Source of the DNA: Fibrobacter sp. | GTDB taxonomy: Bacteria; Fibrobacterota; Fibrobacteria; Fibrobacterales; Fibrobacteraceae | Length of the DNA: 13,584 bases | Direction of reading: 5' to 3' | Assembly (NCBI GenBank): GCA_021443065.1 | Contig: JABUUR010000217.1 | Location: forward strand, 1 to 13,584 | In this document: piece after piece, positions 1 through 8,200 of the stretch | How positions within the stretch are numbered: position 1 is the stretch's first letter | How the letters are laid out: each line of letters starts with the position of its first letter | Notes under the pieces: generated by a model | What the model was told of the DNA's origin: nothing | Databases searched by the model: none | What the model saw: the letters and a program-made list of their open reading frames with translations, nothing else | Made by a program: the position numbers and the translations under genes

Positions 1-1604
1 GCGTCTATCATCCTAAAATCGAGAATGGCCTTTTCGTAGTCGGGGGCGCGATTTTCGGCCTTGGCCATTTCTTCTTCGGCGCGTAGTTTTCGCTCTATGG
101 CGGGCACCAGGGCTGTTTTTATCAGGCTTTGCACAAGGCTTGCGTCGGTATAGTAGCTGCCGCTAAGTTTGCGGGCATTCCCCTTGGTGCTGCCGTCTTC
201 CACAATGCCGTTTTCGTCGCCCACGCCCACAAAGCTGAATGTCTTTGTTTCGGTGTTCACGTTGGGCACAAGTTCCAAAAGGCTTTCGTAAACGGAGCCA
301 AATTCTTCGGTGCCCATGTTGCGGTAGTCGGTAAAGGTCTTTACACCATCGATGTCGTTCCAGCGGAGCTGCTTGATGGCTTTCATCAGGTGTTCGTTGT
401 CCAGGTTGCAGGCATCCAAGAGGGGGCACTGGTCCTCCTTGAACAGGCCTCCCAGGGGCATAAGGTCCAGTTTTTCGTTGCCCTGCTGCAAAGCCTTGTA
501 CACCACCTTGATTCCCTGCCAAAGGTCGGTGTAGCTGTCGGTACGTATGGCCTTGCGGGCGCGTTCGGCCAGGCGGTGGATGCTGTAGCCTTCAAAATAG
601 AGTTTGTGGGCGGTGCGGTACCTTGGTTCCAGTTCCACGTCGGTGCCGCTTGGGCTTGGGTGTGCAAATATCAGGCCCCGTTCTTCAAGGGTGCTGAGGA
701 ACAAAAAACGGTAAACTTCCCGGAGCAGGGCCTTGTAGAAGGTCTGCTTGGTGTAGGGGCTGCCGTTTTCTACATCCAGGCGCTTGCCTGCATTGAGGGA
801 GTTGATAAGAACGTTGTTCCCCTCCCCCTTTGTTTTTAAAAATCCGGCACCCAGGTAGAGCAATGCGTTGGTCACTCCGGTACGGAGCCCTTCGCGAACA
901 CGGGTCCCCATGCGGATTCCATCGTTTCGCCACTTTTCCCAGATTTCTACACGGCTTGCGTGCATAAAGCACCACAGGGCCACAAAGTCGGGGTAACGGT
1001 CGTTGGAGAGAATGTCTTCGAGATTGAAGGATAGGTAGCTGGGGCGCACCAGGCTTTCGCTATCGCGCAAGAGCCGCAGTTCCTTGCCGTTGGAGGCAAT
1101 GGCCCAGGTGCATTCCACGCTTGCGTTCAAGAACATCTGTGCAAGGGCAAAGGCGCTTTTTTTGTGAATGGTAACGCCTTCGATATTGAATCGGGAGTCC
1201 GCCACGTCCAAAGGTAAGCTCGCGGGTGCAATGACTACGGGAACATCTTTTGCCACGTAGGTGGTCACAGGGTATTTTACATTGTTTATACTGGCTGCAG
1301 TAGTGGTGTGGGCTGGTCCATAATCCAGGGCGCTTTCAAAAAGGGCAAGAACAAACTTGCGGATGGACTCGTAGGAGGCTCCGTCAAGCCTGCCGCCGTT
1401 GGCCTTGGCGCACTCCGCATACAGTGCCTTTGCAATGCTGAAGGCGCGGCTCGTCTGGTCGCTGAACTTGATTCCGGGGAGCAGTTTGTAGTCGGATTCG
1501 CTCTGGTTAAAATACTTACGCTGGGTAATCTGCGCAATACTGTCGCTCACAAAGAGGGAACCCACAAGGTTCACTGTCGAAAATTCAATCTGGTGCTTCT
1601 TCAT
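1..1604 (-). CDS. N-terminal part of a large Eco57I/PglX/DrmMI-type adenine-specific DNA methyltransferase (truncated by window edge)
   Basis: This frame is open from an ATG at 1604 to the window edge, giving 534 complete residues. The N-terminal region matches what I know of the large Eco57I-class methylases: a helical block around residues 290-306 (YRFLFLSTLEERG), a YSIHRL-like segment, a GGLF segment, FGSVYESLLELVP, then RKLSGSYYT at about 478-486. In this family that last motif sits shortly before SAM-binding motif I. The visible protein ends in ILDFRMIDA, exactly where D-P/A-A-C-G-S-G would begin, so the catalytic NPPY-type motif IV must lie outside the window. The expected role is N6-adenine methylation of host DNA, as in DISARM DrmMI, BREX PglX or type IIG enzymes. 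It starts 26 bases after the 168-residue gene and has no strong ribosome binding site, so it is probably co-transcribed and translated by coupling. No nuclease motif is recognisable in the visible part. A stand-alone type IIG restriction enzyme remains possible. Confidence 0.85.
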   Translation of the reverse strand, partial: MKKHQIEFSTVNLVGSLFVSDSIAQITQRKYFNQSESDYKLLPGIKFSDQTSRAFSIAKALYAECAKANGGRLDGASYESIRKFVLALFESALDYGPAHTTTAASINNVKYPVTTYVAKDVPVVIAPASLPLDVADSRFNIEGVTIHKKSAFALAQMFLNASVECTWAIASNGKELRLLRDSESLVRPSYLSFNLEDILSNDRYPDFVALWCFMHASRVEIWEKWRNDGIRMGTRVREGLRTGVTNALLYLGAGFLKTKGEGNNVLINSLNAGKRLDVENGSPYTKQTFYKALLREVYRFLFLSTLEERGLIFAHPSPSGTDVELEPRYRTAHKLYFEGYSIHRLAERARKAIRTDSYTDLWQGIKVVYKALQQGNEKLDLMPLGGLFKEDQCPLLDACNLDNEHLMKAIKQLRWNDIDGVKTFTDYRNMGTEEFGSVYESLLELVPNVNTETKTFSFVGVGDENGIVEDGSTKGNARKLSGSYYTDASLVQSLIKTALVPAIERKLRAEEEMAKAENRAPDYEKAILDFRMID

Positions 1605-1630
1605 TTATATAAACCGCAAATCTTGAAAAC

Positions 1631-2137
1631 CTAGCCAAAAGATTCCTGGATGTAGGCTTCCATGGCATCCAGAACAGGTTTCTTGTTCAAAAAATTCTTA
1701 GGGAACATCAAATAGGAAATTATCCTGATTCCTTCCAGATCAACTGCGGGCAGGGCCACCATGTCGCACACGGAAGTTCCAAAATTCTTGTACCAGGTTC
1801 CAAAGAAAAGTCGTTCGCGCGCCCGTTCCTTGCCATCCACAGAATCCAGCACCACAAAAAGAAGAACTCCATCGTTTTTATCGAAGAATTCGCTTAGGAT
1901 CAATAAAATGGTATTCCGCGTTTTTTCATCGGATTCATTCACCTTGCGGTGGGCGTTTTTCCACTGGTTCTCAATGGATAGGGAATAAAAGCGGGTTCCG
2001 TCTGCAATGATTTTAATTTGGTCGGTGCTATCAAAAAATAAGACCGAAATCCTGTTGCCAGATTCAGTCTCAAATTCATACCCAAATTCGTTGGCCTGCC
2101 AACTATAATGGTTTAACGAGCTTAACTTCTGGGTCAT
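1631..2137 (-). CDS. 168-residue DUF6169-like protein of unknown function
   Basis: This is a soluble protein with no signal peptide or membrane segment. From memory its layout resembles DUF6169, a Bacteroidota-type family of about 150 residues. The matching parts are an N-terminal YEFETESGN strand segment, a central helix leading into LLFVVLDSVDGKERARERLF, an aromatic FGTWYKNF segment, and a C-terminal hydrophobic strand followed by a helix. The assignment is recalled, not searched. No catalytic residues are known for the family and I assign no activity. The ATG at 2137 lies inside the preceding 50-residue gene, in another frame, with a 35-base overlap. This suggests translational coupling and a paired function. 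The gene ends 26 bases before the methyltransferase start, within the helicase-methylase cluster. It could be a toxin, antitoxin, regulator or accessory defence factor. Confidence 0.8.
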   Translation of the reverse strand: MTQKLSSLNHYSWQANEFGYEFETESGNRISVLFFDSTDQIKIIADGTRFYSLSIENQWKNAHRKVNESDEKTRNTILLILSEFFDKNDGVLLFVVLDSVDGKERARERLFFGTWYKNFGTSVCDMVALPAVDLEGIRIISYLMFPKNFLNKKPVLDAMEAYIQESFG

Positions 2138-2255
2138 TGAATCCCTTCAAGGAACCATTTCTCTGAATATATGCGGAAACAGTCTTCTTGTCTCGCAAGA
2201 TTTTGCGAAACATATCGGCCGCGGTAGGCCCCTTTTGAATTGTTTCATTAAGCAT
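2103..2255 (-). CDS. 50-residue small protein, unknown, overlapping the DUF6169-like gene
   Basis: This short ORF begins with ATG at 2255 and ends with TAG at 2103-2105. An AGAGGTG Shine-Dalgarno sequence lies 4 bases upstream (2260-2266) and is among the best ribosome binding sites in the window, which argues that the gene is real. The product is basic and probably helical: TAADMFRKILRDKKTVSAYI is followed by a short RNGSLKGFND segment and a KLVKPL tail. I do not recognise a named family. The gene overlaps the following 168-residue gene by 35 bases in a different frame, the arrangement typical of toxin-antitoxin or otherwise obligately paired small genes. An antitoxin-like or small DNA-binding role is conceivable, but no helix-turn-helix or ribbon-helix-helix can be demonstrated. 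Confidence 0.65.
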   Translation of the reverse strand: MLNETIQKGPTAADMFRKILRDKKTVSAYIQRNGSLKGFNDPEVKLVKPL

Positions 2256-2259
2256 ATTA

Positions 2260-2266
2260 CACCTCT
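2260..2266 (-). promoter_or_regulatory. Strong Shine-Dalgarno site of the 50-residue gene
   Basis: On the minus strand this reads AGAGGTG, 4 bases before the ATG at 2255. It supports the short ORF as a translated gene and fixes its start. Confidence 0.6.
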
Positions 2267-2275
2267 ATCCATAAA

Positions 2276-2304
2276 TATATAAAAAATTCATGGTCAGGGA
2301 ACAA
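2276..2304 (-). promoter_or_regulatory. Candidate internal promoter upstream of the small gene pair and methylase
   Basis: On the minus strand, TTGTTC (2299-2304) is separated by 17 bases from TATATA (2276-2281). The 55-base gap between the DrmD-like stop and the 50-residue gene is markedly AT-rich. Transcription would start near 2269, leaving a leader of about 14 bases that contains the Shine-Dalgarno site. Such a promoter would allow the small genes and the methyltransferase to be expressed separately from the helicases. The match to a sigma-70 consensus is only partial. Confidence 0.3.
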
Positions 2305-2310
2305 CGCTAT

Positions 2311-5193
2311 CTACAATTCCTCGGGCAAAAGTACATAAACACCAATCAAATCGGCTGGTAGGCAGGCTTCCACCGTGGTGGAACCTGTTCGCTGGGCCGA
2401 AGCCGCACGCACCCGGGTGTGGTCATCAGACAAGGAGAGCGCACGTCGGCTGGCCAGTTCCTTGAAAATTTCGCCATTTTCGGCGTAAAAATCCAGGGCC
2501 TTCTGCACACTCTGCCTAATGACGGTTTCATCCATGTTGCCGGCGGGGGTTCCCTGGAGTAATGCCTCCACGCTCTCGCCCTCCATAATGTTTGGCACAC
2601 CTTCCAGATTCACGGCCACGGCAATTGATTCTTCGGCCATCATCAGTTTACGAGTGTTCTTGCCTGTATTTTTGAGTTGATAGCGCACCCTCAGCAAAAA
2701 AATGCCCGTGGTGACGTTCACTGCATCTGTCACATACGCCCCTGCACGGGAGGCTATTGGGTTAGCCCCGGTAAGAGCTCCTTCGAGCAGGTAGTTCGCA
2801 ATGCTTTCTACAACGGGGTTTGTACGGTGAATAAAGGTGAACCCCTGCGCAGGTGGGTATGTAAAGGAAATCTTGAACAGTTTCTTCGTAAGTTCCTGAA
2901 CCTTCTGGGGCAACTGAGATTTGATTTCCCTGGGAAGCGATTTCACATCGAGGGTATATCCGTGTTCGGAGACTTTTTCCCTGGCAATATTCAGGCGCGT
3001 AGTCGCAACTTCAAAAAAGTTCTGCACATCCTCGGAATCGCCAAGAGCCTCCTTGGTTTTGTCCCATTCCGGCATGATTTCGTCGGGCTTGAGGGACTGC
3101 TGACTGAAAATGGTCCTGTTGCGTTTTTCCTTTTCGATGGCGCTAGCCCACTTCTGGTTGGCCACCTTGATTTCGGCATATTCTTCTCCAAAATCCATTT
3201 CTAGCTGGTCGCTTTTGGCATTGGCCATAAAGCCCTTGAGGAGAGCGGCCTTGACGAGTGCCACACGGATGTTGCCGTTGTTCTCGGGAACGGGTACGGA
3301 AATTCCCAGGTCTTCCTTGATTTTTTCGGCCTTGCGTAAAATCACATTGAAAATGAGGCCATCCACGGGATTATCCTCGCCGTAGAACATGGTGCACCAC
3401 ACCTTTTTGCTCTGTTGGCCAAAGCGGTCTACGCGGCCTTCCCGCTGCTCATGGCGTGTGGGATTCCAAGCCAAATCATAATGGACAATGGCATTGAATG
3501 TATCCTGAAGGTTGATACCTTCGGAAAGACAGTCTGTAGCCACAAGAATCGGATTTTCGCTTTCGGCCAGCTCCGCAACCTTTTCGCTGCGTTCTTCATT
3601 GGTGAGTTCACCTGTGACACATGCGATGGTGTGTTTGGGAAAAACATCCTTGAGGCTGTCTGCAAGGTAATGGGCGGTTGCGATGTACTTGCAAAAGATG
3701 ACCGGGCGGTATGTATCGCCAGTTGCGGCAACTTCCTTGTAGCAATCCTTGATATGCTTTACAATGCATCTGAGCTTAGGGTCGTCGGATCGTCCACTGA
3801 GGAGTTCAGCCTTTTCGATAAGCATACGAACAGTCGCCGAATCCTCAAGAATGGGATTGACCAACTGGTCATTGATTTCGGAATCATCAGAACCGTCACA
3901 GGTGTCCTGTATATTTTCTTCGATGTTTGTCTTGAAGTCTTCAAGTTGTGCCCTGTCATCTTCGCTCAGATTACCCGAAAGCATATTCAATCGGGTAGAA
4001 AGAGCGCACTTTGCCGCTGCAGGACTTGAAGAAATACAGCGTAACAGAGCCAATGTAGCATACCACATCATTCGGCCCTTAAAACCTTTCTCCGCTTCGG
4101 CCTTGGAGGCTATGTCAACGCAATATTCGCGAACCTCCTTGAAGAATTCACCCCATTCGCCCGAGAGTTTGTAGGTCACTTCCTTCACCTTGCGTTCGGG
4201 AAAGCTAGCCTTGCCAGGGTAATTAATCACGTCGATGCGACGACGCTGAACAAGATGATGACCAAGGTCTTCGCGGAGTTTACGCTTTTCGGCATCGCTG
4301 TGGTCAACGGACAAGTCATCGAGCCTTGCAAAATCGGGCTTCAGGAGTGACAGAAGATTGTTGAACGCCTGTTCATCGCCAGAATGAGGTGTTGCTGTAA
4401 GAAGAATGATGTCACGTTCAGGCTTGTTGGCCAGTTCCTGCAAAAGATTGAATCGAAGCTGACGACCTCCGCCCACGCAACAGGTGTGTGCCTCGTCCAC
4501 AACCAGCATGGTATCGTCGCCGATGTGGGTCTTGAACCATTCACGGTGATTATCCGTCTTGATGTAGTCGAGACTAATGACGGATGCGGGATAATGGCTA
4601 AAAAACTCCTCTGTGCCACTGACTTCTTTTTCGAGGCCTGCAATAGATTTTGCCGTAACTCCCACGGCATCGATATTAAAATGTTCCTTGAGTTCACAGA
4701 CCCACTGGCTTACGAGATGGGGTGGGCAAAGAACCACGAACTTGGATATTTCGCCACGTTCGTAGAGTTCCTTTACAATGAGGCCAGCCTCAATGGTTTT
4801 ACCGATACCCACATCATCGGCTATCAGGAGGCGCACCACGGGCATTTTAAGTGCCATGAGAAGCGGCACCAACTGATAACTTCGAGGTTCAAAGGCCAAA
4901 TGGCCAAAACTGCGGAACGGTCCTGCTGCGTTTGTAAGCTTTAGCTTGAGGGAATCCCTAAGGAGCTTGGCAGAATCAAATCGGCCAATCTGATCGGCTG
5001 TAGGAGCGGGGAAAACGGCACTTTTCAGCTCAGAATTTTCAATTTCGGGCATGACAATCTGAGTTTCGTCATCAGTACCGCCCAAAGGGCGTAGTTTGAC
5101 GCAATCCTTTATGTCGCAGGGTTCCACGACCCATTCGCGACCGCGGATATTCACAAGCGTTCCTAGGGGATATTTCAGCAATTCTTCCGACAT
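2311..5193 (-). CDS. SNF2/HepA-family SF2 helicase-translocase, DISARM DrmD-like
   Basis: This 960-residue protein is a complete SF2 ATPase of the SNF2/HepA branch. A short N-terminal beta-rich region (about 8-60, including NIRGREWVVEP) resembles the start of DrmD-type proteins. The first RecA lobe carries Walker A DDVGIGKT (126-133), DEAH (233-236) and motif III TATPH (266-270). An acidic linker around 405-450 separates it from the second lobe, which has ATDCLSEGINLQ (552-563) and arginine-finger motif VI QREGRVDRFGQ (583-593). The final third is helical with no recognised nuclease. The likely role is ATP-driven translocation on or remodelling of double-stranded DNA in phage defence, as inferred for DrmD in class 1 DISARM; BREX BrxHII is a related alternative. 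The ATG at 5193 lies 8 bases after the preceding stop, and its Shine-Dalgarno AAGGA (5199-5203) overlaps that stop codon, indicating tight coupling. All core motifs are intact. Confidence 0.9.
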   Translation of the reverse strand: MSEELLKYPLGTLVNIRGREWVVEPCDIKDCVKLRPLGGTDDETQIVMPEIENSELKSAVFPAPTADQIGRFDSAKLLRDSLKLKLTNAAGPFRSFGHLAFEPRSYQLVPLLMALKMPVVRLLIADDVGIGKTIEAGLIVKELYERGEISKFVVLCPPHLVSQWVCELKEHFNIDAVGVTAKSIAGLEKEVSGTEEFFSHYPASVISLDYIKTDNHREWFKTHIGDDTMLVVDEAHTCCVGGGRQLRFNLLQELANKPERDIILLTATPHSGDEQAFNNLLSLLKPDFARLDDLSVDHSDAEKRKLREDLGHHLVQRRRIDVINYPGKASFPERKVKEVTYKLSGEWGEFFKEVREYCVDIASKAEAEKGFKGRMMWYATLALLRCISSSPAAAKCALSTRLNMLSGNLSEDDRAQLEDFKTNIEENIQDTCDGSDDSEINDQLVNPILEDSATVRMLIEKAELLSGRSDDPKLRCIVKHIKDCYKEVAATGDTYRPVIFCKYIATAHYLADSLKDVFPKHTIACVTGELTNEERSEKVAELAESENPILVATDCLSEGINLQDTFNAIVHYDLAWNPTRHEQREGRVDRFGQQSKKVWCTMFYGEDNPVDGLIFNVILRKAEKIKEDLGISVPVPENNGNIRVALVKAALLKGFMANAKSDQLEMDFGEEYAEIKVANQKWASAIEKEKRNRTIFSQQSLKPDEIMPEWDKTKEALGDSEDVQNFFEVATTRLNIAREKVSEHGYTLDVKSLPREIKSQLPQKVQELTKKLFKISFTYPPAQGFTFIHRTNPVVESIANYLLEGALTGANPIASRAGAYVTDAVNVTTGIFLLRVRYQLKNTGKNTRKLMMAEESIAVAVNLEGVPNIMEGESVEALLQGTPAGNMDETVIRQSVQKALDFYAENGEIFKELASRRALSLSDDHTRVRAASAQRTGSTTVEACLPADLIGVYVLLPEEL

Positions 5194-5198
5194 AAATT

Positions 5199-5203
5199 TC
5201 CTT
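5199..5203 (-). promoter_or_regulatory. Shine-Dalgarno overlapping the upstream stop codon (translational coupling of the two helicase genes)
   Basis: On the minus strand AAGGA is followed after 5 bases by the ATG at 5193, and it overlaps the TAA (5202-5204) of the giant helicase gene. Ribosomes ending the first gene would be placed to start the second, which suggests that the two helicases are made in fixed proportion. Confidence 0.55.
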
Positions 5204-8200
5204 AAAGTTCTTCCTCAAGACCAGGGAGTTTTGCCCTGTTCCCATTCAAATTTTTAAACCATTCCTCTGGGGTTTTCCCGATGGCTATAAAGCTATAGCT
5301 TCGGCCAGTAAGATAGCCTTGCATTTCTTCTGATGGTTTTTCATCCAGTAAAACAAGGCGGCCAGCCTTCCATAGGGCAAGAACCTTATAGGCACCGCCG
5401 TTGATTTCCTTATTGTAGGCATCGGGACGAATGCAGCCAATGGAATTGATGATATCGTCCAGGGAACGTGCATCGTCATTTTCTTCTACAGAGGTTTCCA
5501 CTTCTGTAGCAACCTTGTCTACGGTGGCATTTGCCAGATTTATCAAAATTTTTAGAGCATCCTCATCGGTTCTGTCGATGAAACTGTGGAGAGGCTGGTT
5601 AAAATAGCTGAGAAGGCACTTGTAGCAACCGCAAATGCACCCTGCCTCTTTATTTTTAGCAATTTCGGTGTCGGTCAAGGCTTCCACTGAATTCGGAGAA
5701 ATCCCTTCTTCTGCTCCTTCCCAGGTATAATGCATAATGGCCAAGGCGCGGCGGGCAATCTTTGCCATAGACTCAGGATTCTGCACCAAGTCGGTCAAAA
5801 CACCGGCACCGCCTTCGGATGCCTCATAGAACAGCAAACTGTGGCAATCCTCCTCATTAGGGAGTTGCTTTACAGCCAATTCAGACTGTTCAATCTGGTA
5901 TTCTTCCTCAATGGCCCGCTGGAGTGCCGAAGCTACTGTTGCCATGGTGGCCTTGCTGTATGGAGTAGGTTCCACCAAGCCGCGTTTTGGTTCATATACA
6001 AGAACATTTTTTGTATCTTCCACGAAAGGCACAATGCGCTGAGGAGTCACTTTGAAATTGGAGCTATCCTTTTCATCCTCATCGTAATCAGCTTCCCCTG
6101 GATCCGATTCCCATTTTCCAGTCATGGGGTTGATTTCAAAACCCTTTACGGACATATTCTTGCGTTTGCGCCAGCCAAGGTTTAAAACCCAAAGTTTTGC
6201 ATTAGGACCATAGGTCAATTCGCCAACCAAATCGTTATCAAGATTCAGGTTGGTCTTTGTAAAGCAGAGCCGCCCCTTGTCGTTTGCAAAACGGTAGATA
6301 GTCTGCAGGTCATAACCCTTACGAAGACGCTCCTCTTCGTTTGCCGAAATTCGGGTACTGGGTTTGGTTTCCACAGTCTCAATGCGATACAGGGTGTCAA
6401 TCACACTTGCTGTAGCCAAGGGCTGGCCGCATTTCTCACAGCGTTCAACAGTCTTGTTGCCGTCGTGACCGTAACCGCATACATCGCAGACAGCCATAGT
6501 CTGGGTTGCAAGTTTTTCGTTGGCGGTAGCTTGCCCATTGGCGGAATTGAGCTTTGCCTTGTACACCTTGAAACGCCTTCCCTCATGATAGATAATGCTC
6601 TGCGGGCCAAATTCGGAGATAGCAAGGAAACGCGGACGGCTCACCAAGGTGCCTGCGTCATCTTTTTTGCTGGCAAGATTACCCTTCACTGACGGAATCC
6701 AAGCCATCAGAGGAAGCCGCGGAAAATCGTAGCCGGGCAAAAATCCCTGGCTTGCCAAATAACGGTACGGATAGAAATCGCTGTTTTTGCTGTTGGATTT
6801 TCCTAGCAAAACATCGAACTGCTGCTTTGCGTCGCGGTGACGCTGTTCGGCACGAGTGCGGTCAACAGCTGCGGCAGACGGACTCATGGCAACTTTATGT
6901 GCCTCATCCATCTGCATCTGGATAGACCTAAATAGGGTGCGCCATCCATCGAACGCAGCATTGAAATCTTTCTTTACGCGGCTAATCACCTCGTCTACGT
7001 ATTCATCCTGAACCCAGTGTTGTTTGAGTTCGTCATTGGAAAGACTCGACCTTACATTTGCCATGACAGCCTTGGCTTCAATCTTTGCAGCATTCTTGAT
7101 GTCTTCATCGTCAAGAAGCCTTTCTAAATCCGGATTCAGCTCAAGTTTGTTACCCGACATCGGATTCATCACATTCTCGAATATGGAACTACCAAACTCA
7201 TAATGGAGTTCCTGGAGCCAAACGGAATGAATGTGACTGGTAATTAGATCCTTGTTGGTAATATCAAGAGTCGGTGCATTGACAACACCCGAAACCATTT
7301 CTTCGCGCTTTTCGAAATACCACTGGTCATGTGGGCTCATGGAAGAACTGTAGGTCACCACGAGGGCTGGCTGGCCAGAACGACCTGCACGGCCGCTGCG
7401 CTGGGCGTAGTTACTTGCAGTAGGCGGTACGTTGCGCATATACACCGTATTCAAACTAGAAATGTCCACACCAAGTTCCATTGTGGGGGAACAATAAAGA
7501 ACAGGCAAACGCCTAAGTTCCTCGCCGGGGTGTTCCGCATTCCATTCCTTCAAATCCTTTTCTTGATAGCGGAACTGGAATTCTAGGCGTTTACGGTCCT
7601 GTGCATCCACCTGTGCTGTATGCTCGTGGGCAGTGTATTCGTAGATATAGCAATTATCATCATTTCTACAGGCAGCCTTCAAGGCATCCTTGACACCGTT
7701 GTAGACAGAACAGAAAAAAGCATTATCACGGGTTTCTATCTTAGAAACTTCGGTATTCTTGCCCAAGCACCATTCCATCGCATTGGCGTGGAGCTGCCAT
7801 CCATCGGCAGTCTTGTGCACGATATCAGCAGTCTGGGCAATCACCAACATATCGATGACCAGATTACGAATCAGATCCGCATTGCCCTTGCCTCTGATGA
7901 CGCTCTCCATTTCAGTATGTTTCCATACGGAGGCATTCTTGATGGCCTTGGAAATTTGAGAATTCTGAGCAAGGGATACCGTAGCGTAATTTCTTTTACC
8001 TTTACCCTTTGCCAGCTTTTCCCCAGAATCATCAACGTAATTTGCCGAATTCGGCTTTTCATTATAGGCAAAGCCCCATTTTTCAACAAGGTCCAAATAT
8101 GAGGTCGTAATGATCTTATCCTGTTCGCTCTTCTTGAGATAATAAGAGTCTATGCAAAGTTGTTCCTTCATAATGCGGAACAAAACATGGTAAAGTTCCA

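Noticed and set aside
129..839. 236-residue open frame on the plus strand
   Set aside because: It is a shadow of the methyltransferase gene, whose minus-strand translation carries family motifs (SYYT, FGSVYESL) through the same bases.
7620..8102. 160-residue plus-strand frame
   Set aside because: It is antisense to the helicase insert with no ribosome binding site or recognisable domain.
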